A stretch of DNA of 64,000 bases. Source: Chamaelirium japonicum (Eukaryota; Streptophyta; Magnoliopsida; Liliales; Melanthiaceae). Location: NCBI GenBank assembly GCA_947650365.1, contig CANTAL010000021.1, positions 1,488,001 to 1,552,000 of the forward strand, in the 5' to 3' direction. Under the pieces are notes generated by a model. The model did no database searches. It was given only the letters and a program-made list of their open reading frames with translations, and was not told the origin of the DNA. Positions 11,481-21,070 of this stretch are shown here, one piece after another (positions within the stretch are counted from its first letter, which is position 1; each line of letters starts with the position of its first letter). A program made the position numbers and the translations under genes.

Positions 11481-14400
11481 GTAAAGAAAAATGATGAGGC
11501 ACACTCAAATTTTTTGCTTTAAAAATATTTTACATTTTTCTTCAAAAAAATATAAAACATTACAACTGTTGAGAGATCGTTCGATCGGATTGCTATCCAC
11601 CGTCGGACCTCTCCTATGGATTATGGTTTCTCATAGATTGTTTAGGCCCTAAGTAAGATGACCCTATAAATAATATACGACACCTTTAGCGTGGGGCACG
11701 CTTGACGGTCCTCTTTTTCTCCTATCTTACAACACATTATCAGCACGAATATATCGAGCCCAGCCGACCAGTCATAAAAAAACGGAGAGAGAAACGAAGA
11801 CAAAAGAGGGAGAAGAAGAGAGAAGAGAATGGAGAGATAAACGAAGATAGAAGACTCTACTTCTGTCTTTGTTTTTTTCTCCGTTTTCTTGCAACTGGTC
11901 GGCTAGGCTCGATATAATCGTGCTGATAATATATTATAAGATAGGAGAAAGAAAAAAGAGAATAGAAAGATAAACGAAGAGAGGAGAGAAAAGAAGTCCT
12001 GCTTTCTCTAGTTTAAAATAATTTTCTATCTCTTTTCTATTAATACTTATTTATTTTATTTTATACTATAAAAGAAAGAGAGAGAAATAAAGAAAACAGG
12101 GAGAGAAACGGGGAGAGAAACAAAAGATAACGTGTTATAAGATGGGAGAAAGAGAAAGCCATCAAATGTGCTTTACCCTAAAGGGGTCGTATATTATTTA
12201 TAAGGTAAGTGTTGTGAGATGGGAGAAAGAGAGAGTTATCAAATGCGCCCTACCCTAAAGGGGTCGAATATTATTTATAGGGTAAGCTTACTTAGGCCTA
12301 AGCAATATATGGGAAAGCCTAATCTATAGGAGAAGAGAGAAGAGAATGAAGAAATTTAATTATATTATTAAGAAGTGAAGTTTTAAAATTTAGATTCCTT
12401 CTTAATTAAATTAGATATGCTATCAGCACGAACATATTGAGCCTAGCCGACCAATCGTAAGAAAACGGAGAGAAAAACGAAGACAGAAGTGGAGTTTTGG
12501 AATTTAGATTCCATCTTACTTTACACCTATACCCATGGCCAATGGACTGGAGCATGACTTCTTCTCTCTTCATTTATCTCTCCATTCTCTTCTCTTTTCT
12601 TTTCTCTTTTCTGTATTCGTTTATCTCTCCATTTTCTTGCGACTGGTCGACTGGGCTCGACATGTTCGTGCTGATAACGTGTTGTGATTTTGGAGAAATA
12701 GATAGAGCTGTCAAACATGCCCTACCCTAAAGGGGTCATGTATTATTTATAGGGTACACTTACTTAGGGCTTAAGCAATCTATGGAAAATCCTAATCCAT
12801 AGGAGAAGAGAGAAGAGAACGGAGATATTTAATTATATTATTGAGAAGTGGAGTTTTTGAATTCAGATTCCTTCTTACTTTATTTCTATACCTATGGCCA
12901 ATGTACTGGAGCAGGACTTCTTCTCTCTTTGTTTATTTCTCTTTTAGCTTCTCTTGTCTTTTTTCCCTTCTGTCTTCGTTTCTCTCTCCGTTTTCTTATG
13001 ACTGGTCCACTGGGCTTAACATGTTCGTGTAGATAACGTGTTGTGTAATCGGAGAAAGAGAGATCTGTCAAACATGCCTTATCATCAGGGGTCATATAAA
13101 TATTAAGAAGTGGAGTTTTGGAATTTTGATTCCTTCTTACTTCAAATCTATACCCGTGGCCAATGGACTGAAGCAGGACTTCTTCTCTCTTCTATCTTCG
13201 TTTATCTCACCGTTCTTTTCTTTCTTCTTCTATCTTTTCTGTCTTCGTTTCTCTCTCTGTTTTCTTACAACTGGTCAGCTGGGCTTGACATGTTCATAAT
13301 GATAACGTATTATGAGATGGGATAAAGAGACAGTCGTCAAATATGCCCCACCCTAAATGGGTCGTATATTATTCATAGGGTAAGCTTACGTAGGGCCTAA
13401 GCAGTCTATGGGAAACCCTAATCCATGGGAGAAGAGAGAAGACAAATAAGAGATTTAATTATATTATTAAGAAGTAGAGTTTTGGAATTTAGATTTTTCT
13501 TACTTCACACCTATACCCGTAGTGAATGGACTGAAGCAGGACTTCTTCTCTCTTTTCTCTTCGTTTATCTCTTCGTTCTCTTCTCACTTGTCATAACATA
13601 TTATCATAAGAAAACGGAGAGAGAAACAAAGACAGAAGTGAGAGAAGAAGAGAGAAGAGAACGGAGAGATAAACGAAGAAAGAAGAGAGAAGAAGTCATG
13701 CTCTAGTCCATTGGCCACGGGTATAGGTGTGAAGTAAGAATGAATCTAAATTTCAAAACTCCATACAAGAGAGAGAAGAAGAGAGAAGAGAATGGAGATA
13801 TAAATAAAGTAAAAAGAGAAGAAGTCCTACTCCAGTCCATTGGCCATGGGTATAGGTGTGAAGTAAGAAGGAATCTAATTTTCAAAACTCCATTTCTATC
13901 TTTGTTTCTCTCTCTATTTTCTTATGACTGGTCAGTTGAGCTCGATATTTTCGTACTGATAATATGTTATGAGATGGGAGAAAGAGAGAGCCATCAAACA
14001 TGCCCCTCCCTAAAGGGGTCATATATTATTTATAGGGTAAGATTAATTAGGGCTAAAGAAATCTATAGGAAATCAAAATCTATGGGAGATATCTGAAGGA
14101 GGACAGCCATCCTTCTTACTACACACCTAAACTCGTGGCTAATGGACTTAAGCAGGACTTCTTCTCTTTTCTCTCTATATTTATCACTTCGTTCTCTTCT
14201 CTCTTCTCTCTCTGCTGTCTTTGTTTCTCTCTCTGTATGAAGGATGGCTGTCCACCGTCGGATATCTCCTATGGATTAGGATTTCCTATAGATTGCTTAG
14301 GACCTAAGAAAGCTTACCCTATAAATAATATACGACCCTTTTAGGGTGGGGCACGTTTGACGGCTCTCTCTTTCTCCCATCTCATAACACGTTGTCAGAA

Positions 14401-17074
14401 CGAACATGTCGAGCCCAGCTGACCAGTCATAAGAAAACGGAGAGAGAAACGAAGACAGAAGGGGAGTTTAGGAATTTAGATTTCTTCTTACGTCACATCT
14501 ATATCCGTGGCCAATGGACTGGAGTAGGACTTCTTCTCTCTTTTCTCTTTACTTATCTCTTCTTTATCTTCTCTCTTCTGATCTCTCTTATGTGGAGTTC
14601 TGGAATTTAGATTCCTCCTTACTTTACAACTATACGTGTGGCCAATGGACTGGAGCAGGAGTTCTTCTATCTTTCCTCTTTTTTTATCTCTCTGTTATCT
14701 TCTCTCTCTTCTATCATCATTTCTCTCTCCGTTTTCTTATGACTAGTCGGTTAGGCTGACATGTTCATATTAATAACATGTTGTGAAAAGAAAGAATAGA
14801 ACAGAAAGACAAACGAAGAGAGAAGAGAGAAGAAGTCATGTTCCAGTCCATTCACCACGGGTATAGGTGTACAGTAAAAACGTATCTAAATTCAAAAACT
14901 CCACTTCTTAATAATATAATTAAATCTCCTCGTTTTCTTATCTCTTCATCTATGGATTAGGGTTTTCCATATATTGCTTAGGCCCTAAGTAAGCTTTCCC
15001 TATAAATAATATACGACCCCTTTAGGGTGGGGCATGTTTGACGGCTCTCCCTTTCTCTCATCTCGCAATATGTTGTCAGCACGAATATGTCGAGCTTAGC
15101 CGACCAGTCGCAAGAAAACAGTAAGAGAAACGAAGTCAGAGTGGAGTTTTGGTATTTAGATTCCTTCTTACTTCATACTTATACCTATGACCAATGGACT
15201 GGAGCAGGACATGTCCTCTCTTCTCTCTTTATTTATCTCTCTGTTCTCTTCTCGCTTCTTATCTCTCTTCTGTCTTCGTTAAACTCTACTTCTTCTCTAT
15301 ATAAACAGATAGAGAAACGAAGACAGAAGAGAAAGAAAAAGAGAGAAGAAAACGAAGAGATAAATGAAGAGAGAAGAGAGAAGAAGTCCCGCTCCAGTCT
15401 ATTAGTCACAGGTATAGGTGTGTAGTTCTCTCTTTTCTCTTTATTTATCTCTCCGTTCTCTTTTCGCTTTTTATCTCTCTTCTATGTTTGTTAAACTCCT
15501 CTTCTTCTCTCAATAAACGAATAAAGAAATGTAGACAGAAGTGAGAGAAGAAGAGAAAAGAGAAATAATAGATAAACGAAGAGAGAAGAGTGAAGAAGTC
15601 CTGCTCTAGTCTATCGGCCACGGGTATAGGTGTGAAGTAAGAAAGAATTTAAATTCCAAAACTCCACTTCTGTCTTCATTTCTCTTTCTGTTTTCTTACG
15701 ACTGGTCAGCTGGGCTCAACATGTTTGTACTGATAAAGTGTTATGAGATGGGAGAAAAGAAGAACCGTCAAATATGCCCATCCTAAAAGGGTCGTATATT
15801 ATTTATAGGGTAAGCTTACTTAGGTCCTAAGCAATCTATGGGAAACTCTAATCTATGGGAGAAAAGAGAAGAGAATGGAGAGATTTAATTATTTTATTTA
15901 GAAGTGGTGTTTTGGAATTTAGATTCCTTCTTACTTCACACCTATACCCGTGGCGAATGGACTGGAGTAGTACTTCTTCTCTCTTCTTTTTTCGTTTATC
16001 TCTCCCTTCTCTTGTCTCTTCTTATTTTTTCTCACAACTCGTTATCAACATGAACATATCGAGCCCAGCCAATCAGTCATAAGAAACCGGAGAGAGAAAC
16101 AAAGACAGAAAAAAGAGAAGAAGAGTAAAGAGAATAGAGAGAAATAATTTAAATAATTTAGTTAAATTCTAAATAGTGGTCGGTTGGGCTCGACATATTC
16201 ATGCTGATAACTGTTGTGAGTAAGGAGAAGAAGATAGAAGAGAATAGAGAGATAAACGAAGAAAGAAGAAAGAAGAAGTCCTGCTCCAGTCCATTATCCA
16301 CGGGTATAGGTGTTAAGTAAGAAGGAATCTAAATTCCAAAACTCCACTTCTCAATAATGTAGTTAAATCTCTCCGTTTTCTTCTCTCTTCTCCCATGGAG
16401 TTGGGTTTCTTATTTGACGGCTCTCTCTTTCTTCCATCTCATAATATGTTATCAGCACGAACATGTCGAGCCCAGTCGACCAGTCATAAGAAAAATATTG
16501 AGAAAAATGAAGACAAAAGAAGAGAGAAAAGAACGGAAAGCTAAACAAAGATAGAAGAAAGAACTTCACACCTATATCCATGGCCAATAGACTGGAGTAG
16601 GACTTCTTCTCTCTTCTCTCTTCATTTATCTCCCGTTTTCTTCTCTCTTCTGTCTTCATTTCTCTCTCTATTTATTGAGAAAAGAAGTAGAGTTTAACAA
16701 AGACAGAAGAGAAAGAAGAAGAGAATAGAGAGATAAATAAAGAGAGAAGAGAGAAGAAGTCCTACTCTAGTCAATTGGTCATGGGTATAGGTGTGAAGTA
16801 AGAAGTCCTACCCTTCATTTATCTCTCTGTTCTCTTCTTTTATCTTCTATTTTCGTTTCTCTCTCCGTTTTTTTATGACTGGTCGGTTGGGCTAGACATG
16901 TTGGTGCTGATAACATGTTGTGAGATGGGAGAAAGTTAGAGCCATCAAACATGCCCTACTCTAAAGGGGTCATATATTATTTATAGGGTAAGCTTACTTA
17001 GTGCCTAAGCAATCTATGGTAAACCCTAATCCATGGGAGACGATAGAAGAGAACAGAGAGATTTAATTATATTA

Positions 17075-17271
17075 TTGAGAAGCGGAGTTTTGGAATTTAG
17101 ATTCCGTCTTACTTCACATATATACCCAAGGCCAATTGACTAGAGTAAGACTTCTTCTCTTTTCTTTCTTCGTTTATCTCTCCATTCTATTCTCTCTTCT
17201 TCTCTCTCTTATGTCTTTGTTTCTCTCTCCATTTTCTTGCGACTAGTCGCTGGGCTCGACATGTTCGTGCT
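17075..17271 (-). repeat. Inner end of the right inverted-repeat arm
   Basis: The reverse complement of this stretch matches 5441-5630: AGCACGAACATGTCGAGCCC, then the one-base-short CCAGCGAC, then the GACATAAGAGAGAGAAGAAG tract, then the GGGTATATATGTGAAGTAAG end. It is separated from the rest of the arm (31143 onward) only by the Tat-like element and its target-site duplication. Confidence 0.65.
17267..17271. other. Target-site duplication (left) of the Tat-like element
   Basis: GTGCT directly precedes the TGTGGGGG terminus and is repeated at 31138-31142 directly after the CCCACA terminus. Removing the element rejoins the ordinary family sequence TTCGTGCTGATAACG. Confidence 0.93.
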
Positions 17272-17976
17272 TGTGGGGGAAAATCTTCGTGCCGACCCGA
17301 AGACTCTCGCAGCACCAGTCAGTTGAATGTTCGTGTTGACGTCGAAGATCGTTGGTCGATCTGTTGATCGACTGTTGATCGAAGTTGAAGCTTTTGATTT
17401 GTAAACAGAGAGATGCAATCAGAGAGAGTTTGACACGAGAAGTGATCTCGGAGTTCAGCCGAAGCCTACGTCTCCGTGCTATAGGGTGCAACCCGAATTC
17501 ACTAACACTTATATTGAAGTGATCTCGACAGGCCGAGTATCACTGTAAATACTGATCTTTCTAAAAGAAGATCAAAGGGAGATGGTAGATCGGAAGTGTG
17601 AAATCCCAGAGCTCTGGTTCTGAAAGTCAGATCTCAGAGTGGAAATCAGATTTGTGGATCTGGATTTTTTTTTTTTACATTCGAAGGCACTGCTATTTAT
17701 AGGCATTCCGGGTGGCGAATGGCGGTTTCTACTGCAGTATCTGGGGATCCTCCAGGTAAAGTTGCGAGCCCTGCGGTTGTCTTCGGGGGCCCACCAGGCA
17801 AGGCCGATGGGTCCCGTTGTAGTCCTCGTGGGTCCACCAGGCAGGGCCGGTGGGTCCCGCTGTAGTCCTCGTGGGCCCACCAGGCAGGGCTGGTGGGTCC
17901 CGTGGTAGTCCTCGTGGGCCCACCAGGCAGGGCTGGTGGGTCCCGTGGTAGATTTATGCCAAAATTTGCACCCACA
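17272..17976 (-). repeat. 3' LTR of the Tat-like element
   Basis: Begins TGTGGGGG and ends CACCCACA in plus orientation, 705 bp, matching 30433-31137 with a constant offset of 13,161. It contains the same minus-strand TATA box (CTATAAATAG, 17693-17702) and the same GC-rich 43 bp tandem repeats (about 17783-17950). Short open frames inside it are repeat-derived. Confidence 0.95.
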
Positions 17977-17990
17977 GTTACCCCCTCCAA
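17977..17990 (-). other. Polypurine tract of the Tat-like element
   Basis: On the minus strand the bases just before the 3' LTR read TTGGAGGGGGTAAC, a purine-rich run in the position where plus-strand DNA synthesis is primed. Confidence 0.75.
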
Positions 17991-18100
17991 GTTAGCTAGA
18001 GTGCATTCTAGCTGGCTTGGACTTTGGTGCAAAAAATAGCAACTTCCTGTTTAGAAAAACGGACACGAAGAAACTTGCCGCATGTTAGAGAGAAAAAAGT

Positions 18101-18440
18101 GACTTGATCGGTCAATTTGGACCGATCGGTCAAATTTTGACCGATCGGTCAAATTTTGACCGATCGGTCAAATTTTGACCGATCGGTCAAAATTCAACCG
18201 GTCAAGAATCGGGTGATCGGTCAAAAAACAGGGTTTTTTGACCGATCCAGTAGTATTTTTGACCGATCAGCTGAAATTTGGCCGATCGGTTAAATTTTGA
18301 CCGATCGGTCACTTTTGACCGATCGGTCAAATTTTGACCGATCGGGCAAAATTCAACCGGTCAAGAATCGATTGATCGGTCAAAAAACAGGGTTTTTTGA
18401 CCGATCCAGTAGAAATTTGACCGATCAGATAACTTTCGCC
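18101..18440. repeat. Diverged head of the tandem array (short palindromic units)
   Basis: It contains several adjacent copies of a 19 bp unit ACCGATCGGTCAAATTTTG, each holding the perfect palindrome TTTGACCGATCGGTCAAA. Two larger units follow with CAACCGGTCAAGAATCG and AAAACAGGGTTTTTTG. These look like precursors of the regular 118 bp unit that follows. Confidence 0.85.
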
Positions 18441-20628
18441 GATCGGACATGTTTGTCCGATCGGTGAAAAATATCCGGTCAAGGTTCGAGTGATCGGCAA
18501 AAAACCTTGGTTTTTTGCCAGATCCAGTAGAAATTTGACCGATCAGATAACTTTCGCCGATCGGACATGTTTATCCGATCGGTGAAAAAATATCCGGTCA
18601 AGGTTTCGAGTGATCGGCAAAAAACCTTGGTTTTTTGCCAGATCCAGTAGAATTTTGACCGATCAGATAACTTTCGCCGATCGGACATGTTTGTCCGATC
18701 GGTGAAAAATATCCGGTCAAGGTTCGAGTGATCGGCAAAAAACCTTGGTTTTTTGCCAGATCCAGTAGAAATTTGACCGATCAGATAACTTTCGCCGATC
18801 GGACATGTTTGTCCGATCGGTGAAAAATATCCGGTCAAGGTTCGAGTGATCGGCAAAAAACCTTGGTTTTTTACCAGATCCAGTAGAAATTTGACCGATC
18901 AGATAACTTTCGCCGATCGGACATGTTTGTCCGATCGGTGAAAAAATATCCGGTCAAGGTTCGAGTGATCGGCAAAAAACCTTGGTTTTTTGCCAGATCC
19001 AGTAGAAATTTGACCGATCAGATAACTTTCGCCGATCGGACATGTTTGTCCGATCGGTGAAAAAATATCCGGTCAAGGTTCGAATGATCGGCAAAAAACC
19101 TTGGTTTTTTGCCAGATCCAGTAGAAATTTGACCGATCAGATAACTTTCGCCGATCGGACATGTTTATCCGATCGGTGAAAAAATATCCGGTCAAGGTTT
19201 CGAGTGATCGGCAAAAAACCTTGGTTTTTTGCCAGATCCAGTAGAATTTTGACCGATCAGATAACTTTCGCCGATCGGACATGTTTGTCCGATCGGTGAA
19301 AAATATCCGGTCAAGGTTCGAGTGATCGGCAAAAAACCTTGGTTTTTTGCCAGATCCAGTAGAAATTTGACCGATCAGATAACTTTCGCCGATCGGACAT
19401 GTTTGTCCGATCGGTGAAAAATATCCGGTCAAGGTTCGAGTGATCGGCAAAAAACCTTGGTTTTTTACCAGATCCAGTAGAAATTTGACCGATCAGATAA
19501 CTTTCGCCGATCGGACATGTTTGTCCGATCGGTGAAAAAATATCCGGTCAAGGTTCGAGTGATCGGCAAAAAACCTTGGTTTTTTGCCAGATCCAGTAGA
19601 AATTTGACCGATCAGATAACTTTCGCCGATCGGACATGTTTGTCCGATCGGTGAAAAAATATCCGGTCAAGGTTTCGAGTGATCGGCAAAAAACCTTGGT
19701 TTTTTGCCAGATCCAGTAGAATTTTGACCGATCAGATAACTTTCGCCGATCGGACATGTTTGTCCGATCGGTGAAAAATATCCGGTCAAGGTTCGAGTGA
19801 TCGGCAAAAAACCTTGGTTTTTTGCCAGATCCAGTAGAAATTTGACCGATCAGATAACTTTCGCCGATCGGACATGTTTGTCCGATCGGTGAAAAATATC
19901 CGGTCAAGGTTCGAGTGATCGGCAAAAAACCTTGGTTTTTTGCCAGATCCAGTAGAAATTTGACCGATCAGATAACTTTCGCCGATCGGACATGTTTGTC
20001 CGATCGGTGAAAAATATCCGGTCAAGGTTCGAATGATCGGCAAAAAACCTTGGTTTTTTGCCAGATCGAGTAGAAATTTGACCGATCAGATAACTTTCGC
20101 CGATCGGACATGTTTGTCCGATCGGTGAAAAATATCCGGTCAAGGTTCGAATGATCGGCAAAAAACCTTGGTTTTTTGCCAGATCGAGTAGAAATTTGAC
20201 CGATCAGATAACTTTCGCCGATCGGACATGTTTGTCCGATCGGTGAAGAAATATCCGGTCAAGGTTCGAATGATCATCAAAAAACCTTGGTTTTTTGCCA
20301 GATCGAGTAGAAATTTGACCGATCAGATAACTTTCGCCGATCGGACATGTTTGTCCGATCGGTGAAAAATATCCGGTCAAGGTTCGAATGATCGGCAAAA
20401 AACCTTGGTTTTTTGCCAGATCGAGTAGAAATTTGACCGATCAGATAACTTTCGCCGATCGGACATGTTTGTCCGATCGGTGAAGAAATATCCGGTCAAG
20501 GTTCGAATGATCATCAAAAAACCTTGGTTTTTTGCCAGATCGAGTAGAAATTTGACCGATCAGATAACTTTCGCCGATCGGACATGTTTGTCCGATCGGT
20601 GAAGAAATATCCGGTCAAGGTGAAGTTC
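18440..20628. repeat. 118-120 bp tandem repeat array, about 18 copies
   Basis: Each unit contains CAAAAAACCTTGGTTTTTTG (9 bp stem, 2 base loop), GCCAGATCCAGTAG, ACCGATCAGATAACTTTCG and CCGATCGGACA-TGTT-TGTCCGATCGG (11 bp stem, 4 base loop). Variants show higher-order structure: a one-base-longer TTTCGAG form occurs near 18603, 19197 and 19673 (spacings about 594 and 475), and a GATCATC form occurs near 20271 and 20509 (spacing about 237). The 125-codon frames on the minus strand are period artefacts. Tandem arrays in the 3' region are known in Tat/Ogre-type elements and can seed satellites. Confidence 0.95.
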
Positions 20629-21070
20629 GAACCTGCCCTTCAGAGAAAGTTTGCTGCTTTGTTCTTCGATATTTTGGCAGAGTTTTGAACATTGATGGAG
20701 CTTGATTCTTCTTGTTTTGAATCCTTGATTGGCTTGATGGTTGCTTTGAACCGGCGGTCCGGTTTACCTAGACCGGTGGCTTGATTAGACCGTTGGTTCA
20801 TGCGGACCGGTAGGTCCGACGTTTCGCCTGGTCGCGACTGTTCGCCTGGTTTTGCGCTTGCTACGGATGGATGCCACGTGTACCTACAAAAACACGCGAT
20901 TTGATATGGTGAAGACACGTGTCTTCTCGATTTGCGCACCTGTTTTACCCTGGGTACAAAAAGCTTTCACCGGCTGTCATTTTGCCTCACGCTTCCAAAA
21001 TTTTTCGAAGTCCAGACTCTTGCTCTCTTGATTTCTGCTCTCTGTTCTCTGCGCTTGTCTGATCGGTGAA
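20629..21070 (+). other. Region between the satellite and the accessory gene
   Basis: About 440 unique bases with balanced composition. They contain repeated GACCGG and GGTCCG words (20750-20815) and the two CACGTG boxes. The region probably serves as promoter and leader of the plus-strand gene and, read the other way, as part of the long 3' untranslated region of the retroelement. No credible gene. Confidence 0.5.
20875..20921 (+). promoter_or_regulatory. Two G-box (CACGTG) motifs upstream of the accessory gene
   Basis: CACGTG occurs at 20875-20880 (within GCCACGTGTA) and at 20916-20921 (within ACACGTGT), 150-200 bases before the ATG at 21071. In plants CACGTG cores bind bZIP and bHLH factors. 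No convincing TATA box was seen; GGTACAAAAAGC at about 20951 is the closest. Promoter function is inferred from position only. Confidence 0.4.

Larger units (their letters stand above)
1..17271. repeat. AT-rich mosaic of an unclassified TATA-bearing repeat family (left block)
   Basis: The block is built from partial copies of one unit in both orientations. In forward sense the unit reads: a lead with TTAGGGTTTCCCATAG and GGCCCTAAGTAAGC, then CCCTATAAATAATAT, a pyrimidine-rich CTCTCTCTTTCTCCCATC, then ACACGTTATCAGCACGAAC, then a long GA-rich tract and GGGTATAGGTGTGAAGTAAG. Forward copies include those near 1, 4750, 5330, 7700, 8140, 10160, 11590, 14230 and 14950. Reverse copies include those near 300, 1850, 2220, 2600, 3440, 4140, 5660, 12640, 13260, 13920, 15690 and 16870. 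No open frame longer than about 118 codons occurs and none resembles a protein domain. The TATA-like box followed by a short leader suggests a promoter-containing non-autonomous element such as a TRIM or solo-LTR derivative, but I could not fix its termini. The family name is unknown. Confidence 0.8.

Noticed and set aside
90-17000. Many open frames of 60-118 codons in the AT-rich block, often with repeated Phe/Leu/Ser-rich or Lys/Arg/Glu-rich peptides
   Set aside because: They are translations of the same repeat family in different frames and orientations; no domain, no conserved start, no splice pattern.
17572-18032. GC-rich frames in the Tat-like LTRs (Gly/Pro/Thr-rich peptides, also at 30733-31136)
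   Set aside because: They come from the 43 bp U3 tandem repeats and occur in both LTRs.
18479-20398. Identical 125-codon minus-strand frames in the tandem array
   Set aside because: The array period keeps frames open by chance; the peptides are repeats of the 118 bp unit and have no domain.
18440-20628. CRISPR-like regular spacing
   Set aside because: The whole unit is repeated, with no unique spacers, in a plant retroelement; it is a tandem satellite.
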